Shown: positions 34,890 to 47,200 of the stretch, one piece after another
Layout of the letters: the number at the start of each line of letters is the position of its first letter
Numbering within the stretch: the stretch's first letter is position 1
Origin: Rhodocollybia butyracea
Taxonomy: Eukaryota; Basidiomycota; Agaricomycetes; Agaricales; Omphalotaceae
NCBI GenBank assembly: GCA_015501585.1
Contig: JADNRY010000359.1
Span: 1-62,010, forward strand
Length of the DNA stretch: 62,010 bases
Direction: 5' to 3'
Translations under genes and position numbers: made by a program
The notes under the pieces: generated by a model
What the model saw: the letters and a program-made list of their open reading frames with translations, nothing else
Told to the model about the DNA's origin: nothing
Database searches by the model: none

Positions 34890-37800
34890 AAGTGAAGGTA
34901 TCAGGATGGTGCTCCTCAAAGACTTTCTTGCTGAGTGCAAGCACCTCCTCTTCCAACTTCTGTGCACTTTCCAGCTTTCCAAGAGCACGATATGTGAGAC
35001 CAAGGTTGCCCATGGCAGTCAATGTATCAGGGTGGTGCTCCCCAATGACTTTCTTGCTGAGTGCAAGGACCTCCTCTTCCAACTTCTGTGCATTTTCTAG
35101 GTTTCCAAGAACACGATATGTGAAACCAAGGTTGGCCATGGAAGTCAATGTATCAGGGTGGTGCTCCCCGGTGACTTTCTTGTGGAGTACAAGCACCTCC
35201 TCTTCCAATTTCTGTGCACTTTCCAACTTTCCAAGTGAATGATATGTACTGGCAAGGTTGGCCATGGAAATTAATGTATTACGGTGGTGCTCCCCAATGA
35301 CTTTCTTGCGGAGTGCAAGCACCTCCTCTTCCAACTTCTGTGCACTTTCCAACTTTCCAAGTGCATGATATGTAAAGGCAAGGTTGCCCATGGAAGTCAA
35401 TGTATCAGGATGGTGCTCCCCAATGACTTTCTTGCAGAGTACAAGCACCTCCTCTTCCAAATTCTGTGAACTTTCCAGCTTTCCGAGTGCATGATATGTA
35501 AAGGCAAGGTTGGCCATAGAATTCAATGTATCAGGGTGGTCCTTCCCAATGACTTTCTTGCGGAGTACAAGCACCTCCTCTTCCAACTCCTGTGCACTTT
35601 CCAACTTTCCAAGTTCACAATATGTACTGGCAAGGGTGGCCATAGAACTCAATGTATTAGGGTGGTGCTCCCCAATGAATTTCTTGCGGAGTACAAGCAC
35701 CTCCTCTTTCAACTTCTGTGCACTTTCCAACTTTCCAAGTGAATGATATGTACTGGCAAGGTTGGCCATGGAAATCAATGTATCAGTGTGGTGCTCCCCA
35801 TTGACGTTCTTGCAGAGTACAAGCACCTCCTCTTCCAACTTCTGTGCGCTTTCCAACTCTCCAAGTGCATGATATGTAAAGGCAAGGTTGGCCATAGAAG
35901 TCAATGTATCAGGGTGGTGCTCCCCAATGAATTTCTTGCGGAGTACAAGCACCTCCTCTTGCAACTTCTGTGCACTTTCCAACTTTCCAAGTGCATGATA
36001 TGTAAAGGCAAGGTTTCCCATAGACGTCAATGTTTTAGGGTGGTGCTCCCCAATGAATTTCTTGTGGAGTACAAACACCTCCTCTTTCAACTTCTGTGAA
36101 CTTTCCAACTTTCCAAGTGAGTGATATGTACTGGCAAGGATGGCCATGGAAGTCAATGTATGAGGGTGGTGCTCCCCAATGACTTTCTTGCAGAGTACAA
36201 GCACTTCCTCTTGCAACTTCTGTGCACATTCCAACTTTCCAAGTGAATGATATGTACTTGCAAGGTTGCCCATGGAAGCCAATGTATGAGGGTGGTGCTC
36301 CCCAATGACTTTCTTGCGGAGTACAAGCACCTCCTCTTGCAACTTCTCTGCACTTTCCAACTTTCCAAGTGAATGATATGTACTGGCAAGGTTTCCCATA
36401 GAAGTCAATGTATCAGGGTGGTGCTCCCCAATGAATTTCTTGCGGAGTACAAGCACCTCCTCTTGCAACTTCTCTGCACTTTCCAACTTTCCAAGTACCT
36501 GATATGTAGTGGCAAGGTTGCCCATGGAAGTCAATGTATCAGGGTGGTGCTCCCCAATGACACTTTTGCAGAGCATAAGAATCTCCTCCTCAAGTACCTC
36601 CCATTGTAACCCAAATCCACTATCATTCAAAATATGTGCCAAGCACTGGCGCACATGAATGGTTGGCAGATCTCCTAGCCGAATATCATGAACATGTACA
36701 CTCAACTGACGCCGAAACCGATAGTCCTCATTTGATGGGCCCCAAGGAATAGCACGCCCTAACAATAATAGTGTTCCATACCGCTGATTTTTGACATCTT
36801 GTATAGTTTCACAGGCACATGCATGTAGGACTGAATGAAATCCAAGCATCTTTTGCTTACTGTCATATGATGCAAGGGATAACCGGCATAGCTCGTCTAC
36901 ACTCTCATCCCATGAGCCCTCCTGGCGAAACAGATCCAGGAACTTCTCCAATATATCTATACCATTGATTGGTTTATCCTCTCCTTGGTATGTATCCTCT
37001 CCGTCATAGGCAGCTGCACGTGTAAAAAGTTCCAGTGGAATGGCAGTTGGATGCAAATAAGCACACATTTGCATTAGACCTTGAGATGCCAAACTGAGCT
37101 TCTCAAAACTAAGCTGAAATGCACTGAACACTGTTCTCTGGTAGTTGTCCAGGGCTCTCAGTCTGTAGTTGAGGATATCCCTCCTTTTGTTATTGAACCG
37201 TGTCACATAATTCCCCAATGTACATGTTGCATTTGTATAAATATATGCTCCAGCTGTTGATACAGCAAGGGCTTGGCAACCCAGAGTTTCAACAATTGCA
37301 GAGGCCACATTTTGATTTTCTTCATGGCTCTCTTCATGTGCATGCTTGAGGAGGAGTTCAATGGCATCCTCCTTGTTCAAATCAAAAAAGCCAATATGAC
37401 ATCCAGGTGAATCCATCTCAGATGTTCTCACAAGGCGACTGGTAATGATAATGTTCCCATGTGCACAAATAGGAAGATAATCCTTGAGGTAAAGCTGCTC
37501 ATCATCCGCAGAGTCAAAGATGCACATCCAATCCTGCTCAGTCCTTGCTAGGAAGTTGCATATATCTTTGATATGATCACCGACACCTGCTGCCTTGGCG
37601 AACTCTTTGAAATCTGCAGTGAGGGTTTCTTTGGAGGCAGCATCAAAGAACCATATGTTTGAAAATCTGCAACCAATCACGTCAGTTTACACTGTTGCCA
37701 GTTTTGACAAATCAATGACAATTGTACTACCTTGGTGAGTTATCCTGAATAAATTTAGAGACAGTCTGTGTCTTTCCTGTACCTCCACTAGCCACTAGGG

Positions 37801-38498
37801 ATGCAATACGCTGTCCAGGCATAAGGGCTCTTTCGATCTGACCCCTGAATTTGACCATTACAGAAATATTAGTAGAGTTTGTATGGAGCTGGAATGCATG
37901 AGCAGAAGATGATGCCATGTCAGAGATCATGGAGTCAGTGCTTGTGATAAGGATAGGGCATTGCAAGCACACAGGAAAATGGTCATCCAATACCAGGGAT
38001 GTATGCACATTCTCCAAAACAAGGATACTATCTGAGGAAATTGATTCAAAATCTTGCACGTTCTCTGCTAGTTCATTGGCCAGGGTCTGCTCTGATGTTG
38101 CATCTATATAGATGGTAGGTCTCCTGGAAAATAAAATAAAGATATGGATATTTCAATGAATTTCGATGGAGTCAAAACATTGAACTTCTCACCTTGAGAA
38201 AGACCTCACAAATCTTGCAAGACTAACTGGATCTGGATTGCAGACTGTTATGACTGGTGCAGAAAATACTTTTGCGAGTTTCCTGAGTGTATCCTCCCGC
38301 CCACAAAGTATTGACTTGGGGCAGGGCACTTGAGCACATCTGAGATTGATACTTGAACATTATCTGGTTGTGTAGATATCAGAAGAGTAACGGACGAACT
38401 TGCTAACATTTCTTACCATGCTTTGTGTATTGGGGAGTTCCTTGATGCACAATGAATGTACTATCCTTGATTCCAAAGTTTGATGCGCCGGAGAACAT
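34849..38498 (-). CDS. NB-ARC/TPR (NLR-like) protein gene, interrupted by TRIM and by one frameshift
   Basis: Proposed exons on the minus strand are 38498-38417, 38363-38193, 38123-37731 and 37676 onward, with introns of 46-69 bp and proper GT/AG ends. The start MFSGASNFGIKDSTFIVH fits the short leader of agaricomycete NLRs. A CPAPSQYFVG linker follows, then a first nucleotide-binding-like module without a P-loop, then a canonical NB-ARC with ASGGTGKTQTVSKF (Walker A, before intron 3), WMCIFDSADD (Walker B) and HGNIIITSR. A winged-helix-like stretch leads to 13 complete 42-residue kinesin-light-chain TPRs (EEVLVLRKKVIGEHHPDTL type) and part of a 14th. Exon 2 lacks one base near 38296-38302, where the reading changes from PSQYFVG to REDTLRKL. 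The frame ends inside the TRIM LTR at 34849, giving a false C-terminus; the true continuation is at 33610-33731. Such proteins act as inducible oligomerising switches in fungal recognition systems. Function of this copy is doubtful. Confidence 0.8.
34890..36600 (-). repeat. Coding tandem array of 126 bp TPR units (13 complete plus part of a 14th)
   Basis: Thirteen units of exactly 126 bp encode 42-residue TPRs, and a 14th is cut by the TRIM insertion. DNA similarity between units is very high, with long identical blocks such as GTGGTGCTCCCCAATGA recurring every 126 bp. Substitutions concentrate at a few codon positions (for example D/H/K/N/R after HHP, and M-G-N versus M-A-N). This is the pattern of an array kept similar by unequal exchange. 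Confidence 0.95.
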
Positions 38499-38616
38499 TT
38501 GATGCCTGAATGTTGACTTAAAATTACTTAAATGAGAGGTGATATTGATGACTCACTTGAAGCGAGGCTCGATTCTATCAGCGGGTGATATTTGACAACG
38601 ATCAAGGATGAAGGTC

Positions 38617-38624
38617 TTTATATA
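38617..38624 (-). promoter_or_regulatory. TATA box of the NB-ARC/TPR gene
   Basis: TATATAAA on the minus strand lies about 120 bp upstream of the ATG at 38498. Between them GTGAGT (38556-38551) and CAG (38508-38506) bound a likely 51 bp 5' UTR intron, so the spliced leader would be roughly 40 nt. Confidence 0.5.
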
Positions 38625-39755
38625 CCTAGAACTGCCGAACATGCCGTGCATGCAGCATGTCCAGATTCGAGATCATCTGCTCCTCAAAAGCAAGTAACGT
38701 GTCTAGATTAGATCATGGCAGGTATCGATAATCAATAATATTGAATGCCTGTGAGGACGAGGCAGGGCGGTTTTCACACCGGGAAGATACATAAATCTGC
38801 TCGGCAGATTTGTGAACTGAAAGAAAGCTGATTATCCAAATAAGCATAATCAGTGGTTTTCAGTCCGCCTGAAATGGTAACTGAAATTGTATGATAAACC
38901 ATAGAAGGAATATCTTATCTTATCGTACAATTTCAGTGCGCCATTCTGCCGAGGAGAATTTTTTATCTTTACCGTGTGTTTGTAATCTTATAGTTGCGAT
39001 TAAGCGCGCGGATTCTTATACAGTTTCTTGCCCGTGATCGATAAGCGTTGTTTGAAAAATGCGGTATATTCAAGCTTTTTTGCAGGTGGATGCATACTAG
39101 TAAGAACTTGTTCTCGGTGCTTTTGATTTTTTTAAAATTGTGGAGCATGGTTAGCTGACCCGTCTTGCAGACAGGTTAGTGACCATGTGGACTGTTCTTC
39201 GTCTGCGGTGGGATGAATGGCCGAAATTTCTGGCCTTTTGTGGGCTGCGGAGACCTCGGTTGCACACTGCCTGATTCCCCTTTTTAGTACACATGGTTTC
39301 TAGTACGCTGATTTGGCTTGTGTTTGACATTGGGCTTGAGGAATATCCGGTTCATCATTGCTGCCTTTAACGATAACTTATCTATCCCACATAGTCAAAT
39401 ACTTGCAACTGCAATGCTGTTCTTTGCCTACCGTCTCACTTTACTGTTTATTTTCAGTCACATCATTATCAAGAAGTACGATTCGTTGATCGCTGCATGC
39501 ACAACCTAAGTATCATAATTAATTCCACCAAGTAACGTAGCAATGTTATAAAGACCGGAGAGAAAACATCATCGACTCCTCTAAGATAGCGGTCACATAA
39601 TTAATCAATAACGGCTAAGACTCCACGTCTTCAACGCAGCTTCGACGGAACTACGGACTCGAACAAGAAAACAGCGGAAGCGGATACACATAATCCATGT
39701 ACGGGCTCCCATACTCCGATACCCCACATACTTACCTCCAATAATAGTGGACTGT
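38625..39755. other. No gene recognised; short palindromes
   Basis: AAATCTGC-TCG-GCAGATTT at 38793-38811 and the pair ACTGAAATTGTA / TACAATTTCAGT (about 38881 and 38928) form small inverted repeats. A related ATCTGC...GCAGAT arrangement is at 27257-27275. No open frame with a recognisable product. Confidence 0.4.
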
Positions 39756-41236
39756 TCAGAATACAGCGACGCCGCATGAGGGTGCGCAGGTGCAGCCTTG
39801 TATCCCCATAGGTCCCACAGGATGCGTATATGCAAGACAGCGATTCGATGGGGGAGCCACGGGGGTGCTAGCGGTCTTGTCCGAGACGAAGGAGAGGATG
39901 TAGGAGGAGCCGGAGTCTAGGTCAGCAATGTAGGAGTACAAGGGTTGTGAGTACACGGGTAGGTGGAGATTGTTGGATATCACAAGATATCAGTATCATT
40001 GTTATGATTGATCAAGCTCATAGTTATCTCACACTCATTATTGACACGTACTTACACGTACTTATTTCCTATCACCCCCATTACCAGTATATAAGCAGTA
40101 GCTAGATATACACTACCTCATCCGATTGCCCCTCTCTCAGTGCTGTAGGGGGCAAACGGAATATATTGTGCTTTTCACTCTATTCTGCCATTGTGCTATA
40201 TATTATCCCGAGTGGTAATATCGTGTTCTATTTTATTATCCAACACAATCGGATCCTAGCCAGTCTAGCAGGCTAGTAAAACATAGTGCTATAGAAGGAT
40301 TGAGGAACAGTCCCATCCTTATCGCCACTCAGAAGCTCATACAAGTTTTTACTCAAGTCACACGGCGTTGTGCACTTATTCACTCACTCACACTGTCCAC
40401 GTCACCATCATCTATCATTGTCCATCAATCATTCACGGGTCAACATTTGATTGCGTATCAAATATTGTTGTTAAACTGTGTGTTTAACTAAAGTGTCAAG
40501 AGAACACTTATTGGGATCAAACTGTGTGTTTGATCAGAGCAGACCCATCGCGTTGGAGCGCGAATTTAGTGTCAAATTGTGTATTTGACAAGGCATTGGA
40601 CATCGGACAAGCATCAGAGGCATGCTACCAGACGGACATACATTGTTGTTTATATTGTGAGTTGAACAGATCATTTCGAGACCATTCATTGCATCAGATC
40701 ATTTTTCCACGTCAAAGTGTTTTGCTCGAAAGTTAGCTACTATGTTGCACGCACACAGATTATTGGGTGGAGTTAATGCAGAAGTTGATTGATTGGTATA
40801 TTGTTTACATTTGTTTTATTCTTTGTTCGACTAACTACAAGCTTGCGGGGAAGTGTTAGATATCACAAGATATCAGTATCATTGTTATGATTGATCAAGC
40901 TCATAGTTATCTCACACTCATTATTGACACATACTTACGCGTACTTATTTCCTATCACCCCCATTACCAGTATATAAGCAGTAGCTAGATATATGCTACC
41001 TCATCCGATTGCCCCTCTCTCAGTGCTGTAGGGGGCAAACGGAATATATTGTGCTTTTTACTCTATTCTGCTGTTGTGCTATATATTATCCCGAGTGGTA
41101 ATATCGTGTTCTATTTTATTATCCAACAGAGATCAGAGATGCTGTAGGGGCTTGCTAAGTGGTGTAACGAAGCGTGTCCGCAGAGCGCAGGCGATAAATG
41201 GACCCGGCAAAGATAGCCGAAGCGTAGTAGGCTTAG
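39756..41236 (-). pseudogene. Unidentified minus-strand open frame interrupted by TRIM copy 2
   Basis: When TRIM copy 2 (39971-41128) and one copy of its GAGAT duplication are ignored, one minus-strand frame runs from about 41236 through the insertion point to a stop at 39756. It reads through LHHLASPYSISDL on one side and HLPVYSQPLYSYIADL on the other, about 100 codons in all. No family was recognised and no start was found, so this may be an exon of an interrupted gene or chance. Confidence 0.3.
39971..41128 (+). mobile_element. TRIM retroelement copy 2, inverted relative to copy 1
   Basis: 275 bp LTRs at 39971-40245 and 40854-41128 enclose a 608 bp interior. GAGAT at 39966-39970 and 41129-41133 is the target duplication. 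The purine tract GCTTGCGGGGAAG (40841-40853) sits against the 3' LTR. The interior translates identically to that of copy 1 over two frames of 63 and 70 codons, while the two LTRs of this copy differ from each other at roughly eight positions. No gag or pol is present; the interior sequence is of unknown origin. Confidence 0.95.
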
Positions 41237-42399
41237 CTTGCAAGCTCAGGAGGACACTATCGACGATGTCCTGTGCGTAGCCCGTGTCTTTGGTATCACT
41301 TTTGCGTTTGTTGTTGGGATCCAAGTCGAGTTGCCATTGAATACTGTGAGGGTTGCGTGAGAGAGTGGTTTTCCTGGAGCCGGATGGACTAGGGAGACTG
41401 AATACAAATAAAAACAGGTCATTCAGCCCCTGCTAGTTTCTCTCTCATACGGAGATAAATTCCAGGAAAGCAGAACACACCCATACCATGATGATTTCTC
41501 ATCATCCAACACAAATGACATGAAATCTCGTCTTCTCTGCTGTGATCATACCCGATGAGCTTGCAGAGGATTTTGATGAACTTGGGGCTTCCATATTTAC
41601 GATGGACCACTGCAGCAGCATAATAGATAGAAAGAAAGAAAAAGGCTGTCAATTCGGGTGCATCGAAGCTTCGAGGCCAACACAGCATAAACGGACTAAC
41701 CGGCGACCATGTTTCTTCGAAATTGTGGTTGATGTAGTTATCCGTGGGTCCCCGTTCAACGGGAAAAAACATCAGTTGATCAATTGGGGAGATGTACTGA
41801 AGACGACGGAGAGAACAAGATGGAGAACAAAGAACTAGTCACACTAGTCATAGTCTGAGCTAGCGTAACGTTCACGTGTATTTCAAACTCAGACATCAGT
41901 TTTCTTCATCGTTTTTTTATTTAATAATTTCTTCTACTGTCTGGTGTCGAGCACTGTAACCAGACATGGGATAGCAGGATAAACCCCGATTTGACGGTAA
42001 ACGCTTCGAAAAACTCCAAAAAAGGAGATTCCTGCGAACCACACCCTGGTTTTGCATGCATGTAACCTTTATGCCATTTAGCTTTGTACTCGTCTGGCAT
42101 ATCACGTCCCTGTAACCACTTATGTCGTAATGTACTTGGCTTTAAGTCCCGTCGAACTTACGCGTCCAGAAACACGTCTGAAGTGAATCTTTCCAAGTCC
42201 TGTCTTCTATTGATCATCTGAGCACCCGGATGGCTGAAATTGTAGTTGTTACAGCGCATATCAATTGGCCCCTTCCCGTTCATTCTCCCCCATGTCTACT
42301 AATGATTGTATAGTAACCCATACTCTACTGGCAGAAATCACACACTCCTGGTAGTAGTAGTTCCGAATTGGGGTTGTCAAATGAGGTAGGGGTTTCTAA
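41237..42399. other. No gene recognised
   Basis: A 117-codon minus frame (41419-41772) overlaps a 98-codon plus frame; neither shows a domain. No repeats stand out. Confidence 0.35.
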
Positions 42400-42429
42400 A
42401 TACTTAGTTTTATGGCATGGTAATATTAA

Positions 42430-43040
42430 GTAATGGTCAAACAGAGGCACCCGCAGGTGGAGATGACAGTAGGATGGGTTCTGGGACATGGTGGAGTAGG
42501 CAGCAGACGTCAAGGCAAAAGATGCGGCGACCAACGGATTGAGCTCCAGGAAGCAGTTACCCAGGGTGTTCAGTTGAAGGCCTCTCCCCAAGAGCGGCGC
42601 AGCACAGTGACGAAGAAGATATTTAGAGACAAACTCAACAAGATGCGCGACACAATGTTCCGGAGATCCCACGATCTCAGAATATCCAAAGGCGGTGCGA
42701 CGGTCATAGCGTAGAGATTCAGGGGCGTGACTCAATCTCTTCCGAAACCCTCACCAGTATCCTGGTCCACCTCCACACGGGATGCAACCTTCTCTCCAAG
42801 CACCTCCACCGCATGAACAGGATCAATTCGCCATCGTGCCCATGCTGCAGGGGGGTTGACGAGGACGCTTTCCGTTACCTCTTGCAATGCCCAGCACACC
42901 GTGGAGCCCGATCCTCCCTACGGGCTGCAGTTGGGCGGGATAACCTGACGACGAGAGGCCTGCTAGACCCAATTCATCAACGACATGTACAGGTTTCAGC
43001 ACATCTTTGGAACATTACCAGCGAGGGAGAAGGAAAATGA
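42430..43040 (+). pseudogene. LINE remnant: RNase H end and C-terminal zinc-knuckle region
   Basis: 42433-42714 begins KQRHPQVEMTVGWVLGHGGV, the last motif block of a LINE-type RNase H (W-x-x-G-H). After a frameshift it continues as ISSETLTSILVHLHTGCN and then, from 42813, MNRINSPSCPCCRGVDEDAF with YLLQCPAHRGA, the CCHC-like knuckle that ends many fungal (Tad-type) LINE proteins. Only the C-terminal tenth of the polyprotein is present. The sequence differs from the LINE at 1-2721, so it is a separate family. Poly(A) was not seen. Confidence 0.7.
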
Positions 43041-43899
43041 AGAAGAGCAGTAGTGAGCAGGAACGGAGCACGAGAAGTGGACAATGGATTCGGAGCTGAA
43101 CCGCTAGGCGAGCTCAAGGACGAGCAGATTTTCTTTTCTCATCTCATTTCCTTTTCTTATCAATCTCTTCACGCTTCTTATTTCCTCAAGTATTTCCTCT
43201 CACCTTAGGTAGCTCACACACCCCTGATCTCATCGCGTCGAACCCTGCTCTGGCAGGCTCATGCATATGGAACGTTACCACACATATTAGCTGCCAGGCT
43301 CCATACTATACCACACAGACACGTCATAGCGTACTGCATACCATATCCCACGGGACCACAGTGGGCAATAAACAAAACAAAAAAAGCAGTGGTACTACGG
43401 GGTACTAGTAGCATTCGAACAACGTGGTACAATACTAGTACATCCAAAAAGACTTGAAATCGTGTGTGCGGGTTTCAATGCATGATAAATGGAGATGCTA
43501 CCATAAAAAGAAGACAGAGCTACCGAGACAAGAAACCCCAAAACGCAATTAGATGCTCAACACGAGGACTCGAACCCCATTATCACTCAATACTCATACC
43601 CTGGGGTTCTGAGTCATGATGCATGAACCCGCGATTTCGGGTTGATCGGCGGTCGGTTGCAAGACTCCCAGGAACCCAAAGTCTTTCCTAAGACTCCCAT
43701 TGGATATTTATTCAACCTTTAATATACTTATATCTCCCATTTTCTTGTGTTGCACCTTATTAACACCCTATCCCAGTCCAGGTGGGTTTGAGAGGGAGTG
43801 TTGTGCTCAAGATGCTTTGATGATGCCACTCTGCAGTGTCGGACTACGGCACTGATCGGAATGCCCTTGTACTCAATGATAACTCATCTACTAGTATCT
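43041..43899. other. LINE 3' flank and unassigned sequence
   Basis: 43041-43260 probably includes the LINE 3' UTR (pyrimidine-rich tract at 43130-43200). The rest, up to the copia target site, shows no gene. 43563-43573 has a tRNA-like B-box on the minus strand, but no tRNA fold could be built. Confidence 0.4.
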
Positions 43900-44298
43900 A
43901 CAAATGTGAAACGTTAAGTACTAGCTACCTCAGAAGCGTACTTGAGTACAAACAACTCGATTGAATAATTACCTGTGAAACGTTAAGTACTAGCTACTAA
44001 AATAGTCGTAAGTACGAGATTCACAGATACATAAATAAAGTAACTTACCCTCAGAAGCGTACTTGAGTACAAACAACTGAGGGACTGAGATATCATACTC
44101 TGAATATAAGTAAACGACACGAAACTGCCAAGTGAATACAAGGCACTCGGATAAACGAATCGAAATGATAAATAAACTAATCAAGGAGAAATATCGGAAC
44201 CCCCTTTGAGGGTATACTGAAACGCGTACCATCTAGATCGGAAGCCGAACAGCGGGGGGCGGAACTCCTTGGCGTGAAGCTCCCCTCTCAACACTCCC

Positions 44299-47200
44299 CT
44301 AGTTCCGCCCATCGCCATCACCCATTCCCAAGAGACCAACTATACGACGATGAAGCGTAGTTCCCAAAGGCTTCGTAAGAATGTCAGCCAGGTTGTCCTC
44401 AGAGGGGACATAGTTGATCTTGATCTCTCCTGCTTCAACCAAGTCTCGAAGGAAATGAAAACGAATATCAATGTGCTTAACTCGCTGGTGGAACTTCGGA
44501 TTCTCTGAGATCGCAATAGCTCCTTTATTATCGGCAAAGAGCTGAGAGGGAAGGGGGGATGGATAACCAATCTCGGACATGAAGTTGTGCACCCACTTCG
44601 CTTGTTGAGCGCCCTTCCCGTAAGCTATATACTCTGATTCCGTAGTAGAGAGCGTAACGACGTCCTGTCGTTTCGACATCCAGAAGACTGGACCCCCAGC
44701 AGCATAGTTAGAACCCCTGTAACTGACCGCCGAGTATCCGTGCATGCAGCGTGGTTCGCGTCGCAGTATGTCTTGGGAGTAAGGCCTATATCTGACTTCC
44801 TGAATACGATACCGCGCTCCTTGGACCCAATGATATATCGGCAGAGATGAATGAGACCGCTCCAGTGAGCCAGTCCAGGATCCTGAGAGAATTGAGCTAA
44901 ATCATTCGTTTCGAATGCGAAATCTGGACGGCAAGCTCCCTGACCAAACTGTATACCACCAAGTAGTTCCCCATACGGCTTGTCCTTCATAAAGTGACGT
45001 TCAGCCTCAGTCTTGGGAGACTGATCTTTGGTAAGTTTGAGTCCAGGCGGATAAGGCGTCGCCTTAGGCTTCAAGTCCTGCAAATTGAACCTCACAAAGA
45101 GCTGGTCCCAGTATGCCGGCATCGATAGTGTTGCCGTTCCTGATTCCCTATCATGAATCAGTCGCATACCTAGTGCAAAGTGAACTGTATCCGTCTCTTT
45201 GATTCTGTATCTCTTCCCAATCTCCTCCTTTGCTCGGTCCATCTCCTCCTTCGATGACGATCCACCGAGAGTATCGTCGGTATACGTGCCCGTCATTGTC
45301 TCCCCGACATCTGACTTCCTGGTCCGAACACATTGGTCGGCTTGGGATCAGTGGTAGCCTAAGTCCTTGTACGTCGCATCGAGGAGCTTCCACCAATTTC
45401 TCCCAGCCTGCATCGACCCGTACAGTGACTTCTTCATCCTCATTACCTTTCCCGTACCTCTTCCTTCAAAGCCCTCGGGTGGTCGAATATACATTTCTTC
45501 CTCCATGTCGGCGTTAAGGTATGCCGAAGCGAAGTCTATCTGCCAAATAAAATAACCGAGAGTAATCCAGACAGCAATAAGGATACGGAGGGACTCAAAG
45601 CGTAAGACTGCAGCAAAGACTTCAAAGTAGTCTCTCCCTTCTACTTGGGAACCGCCATTTACCACCAAGCGTGCTTTCTCATCGACGATCTCCCCTGACC
45701 CGTTGAGCTTGTGAGCGAATACCCAGAGCGGATTGAGAACTGTCGCTCCAGGAGGAGGATCTTGAAGTGGACCAAAGACATTGAACTCTTTCATTCGCTC
45801 AATTTCCTTCTGTATTGCTGGAGTCCAGCGAGTCGGATCCTCCATGGCTTTCGCGTAAGATTTTGGGACAGACGGGAGTCCAATGGCAGTGAGCGCAGTA
45901 TTGAAATTCTCATCAACTTCGTTGGGTAAATGTTCAGTAAGAGCAATGAAATTTGCTCGAGGTTTTCTGGTGTCTGTCGCCCATTCAAGTCGAGCTTTGC
46001 TGCTCTCCTTCTCTCGGTTCTCGGATTCCGAACTGGCTTTGGCGATTGCTGAAGGTGTTCTATTTCGGGATGAACGGCGAAGTTGTTGTGGCTGCAGTAC
46101 CAGGCTCTGATCGGTACCTTTAGAGTCTCGGAGATCACGGACTCGGGAATCACGGAGCTGTCTCCGGCATCAGTTGTGTTGACGCCGTCGAGATGTTGAA
46201 TTCCTGGTTCAACCTCTCCGTCGTTCTCGTCTCCCCTCTCCCCCGCAACTGAGGGCAGAGAAGCTCGTAACTGCTCATCAAAGGACACGTCTCTGCTCGC
46301 TACAACTCGGCCCGTCGACACATATAGCAAGTAAACTCCCCTTTCGCCATACCCAATCATCCGGCCTGCAAAACCACGAGGATCCAACTTTCCTGGCGAC
46401 CCATCGACTATCGTGCCCCAAGCGTAAGCACCCCAAGGGCGAAGGTGAGCGACGTCCATTTTCTTCTTGTACCATAGCTCAGCCGGGATCTTATATCCAG
46501 TTCTAGCCGCTGGGAGAAGGTTCTCGGTGTAGACAATATAGGCACATGCGTATGTCCAAAGGAATGGAGGTAAGCCCGACTCGTAGAGGATTGTACGGAC
46601 ATGGTCGAAGGTAACGCCATGCTTGCGTTCTACCACGCCGTTCGCCGCTGATGAGTATGCAGGAGTTACCTCGAGTCTCACCCCATGCTCTTCTGCCCAT
46701 TTCAGCCAAGGACCACTGCTGAACTCCTTTCCTCCGTCCACGCGAACGTTCAACAATCTCTGACCCGTCTCATTTTCCGCAAGAGTCCGATACTTTTCCA
46801 ACGCCGCCAATGTAGATGACGATTCCTTGTTCATCAAGTAGAAGTCTCTCGTCATAGCAGAGCACCCATCCACAATGGGCATCGAGTAGAAGAACCCACC
46901 CAAAGCTCGGGTGCGCATCGGTCCAGTAAGATTGATATGGACCCTCTCCAGTATCCTCGACTCCAACTCAGACTTGCCATCAAAAGCTCTTCGTTTGGCC
47001 TGGCCAATATGGCATGGGTCGCACTCAGGCGGCTTCCTGTTTGGGTCTCCAATAACTTTGAGTCCATTCAGCAAGTTCTTTTCGAGCGCGAGTCGAATTC
47101 TTGTGATGCCAGCATGACCGAAGCGTCGGTGCCATCCTTCGATATCCACTGGCTTATCCAGGGTCCTCGATTTCACAACTAACGCGGATGTCTCCTTCTC

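Noticed and set aside
34877..36609. Plus-strand frames across the TPR array
   Set aside because: They are repeats of the antisense strand of the TPR-coding units, giving the same peptide every 126 bp.
42325..42735. 136-codon minus-strand frame
   Set aside because: It is antisense to the LINE RNase H region at 42433-42714, which has recognisable motifs.
43540..43640. Possible tRNA on the minus strand (B-box GGTTCGAGTCC)
   Set aside because: No A-box, no matching acceptor stem, and the only anticodon-like stem has a 13 nt loop, so the fold fails.
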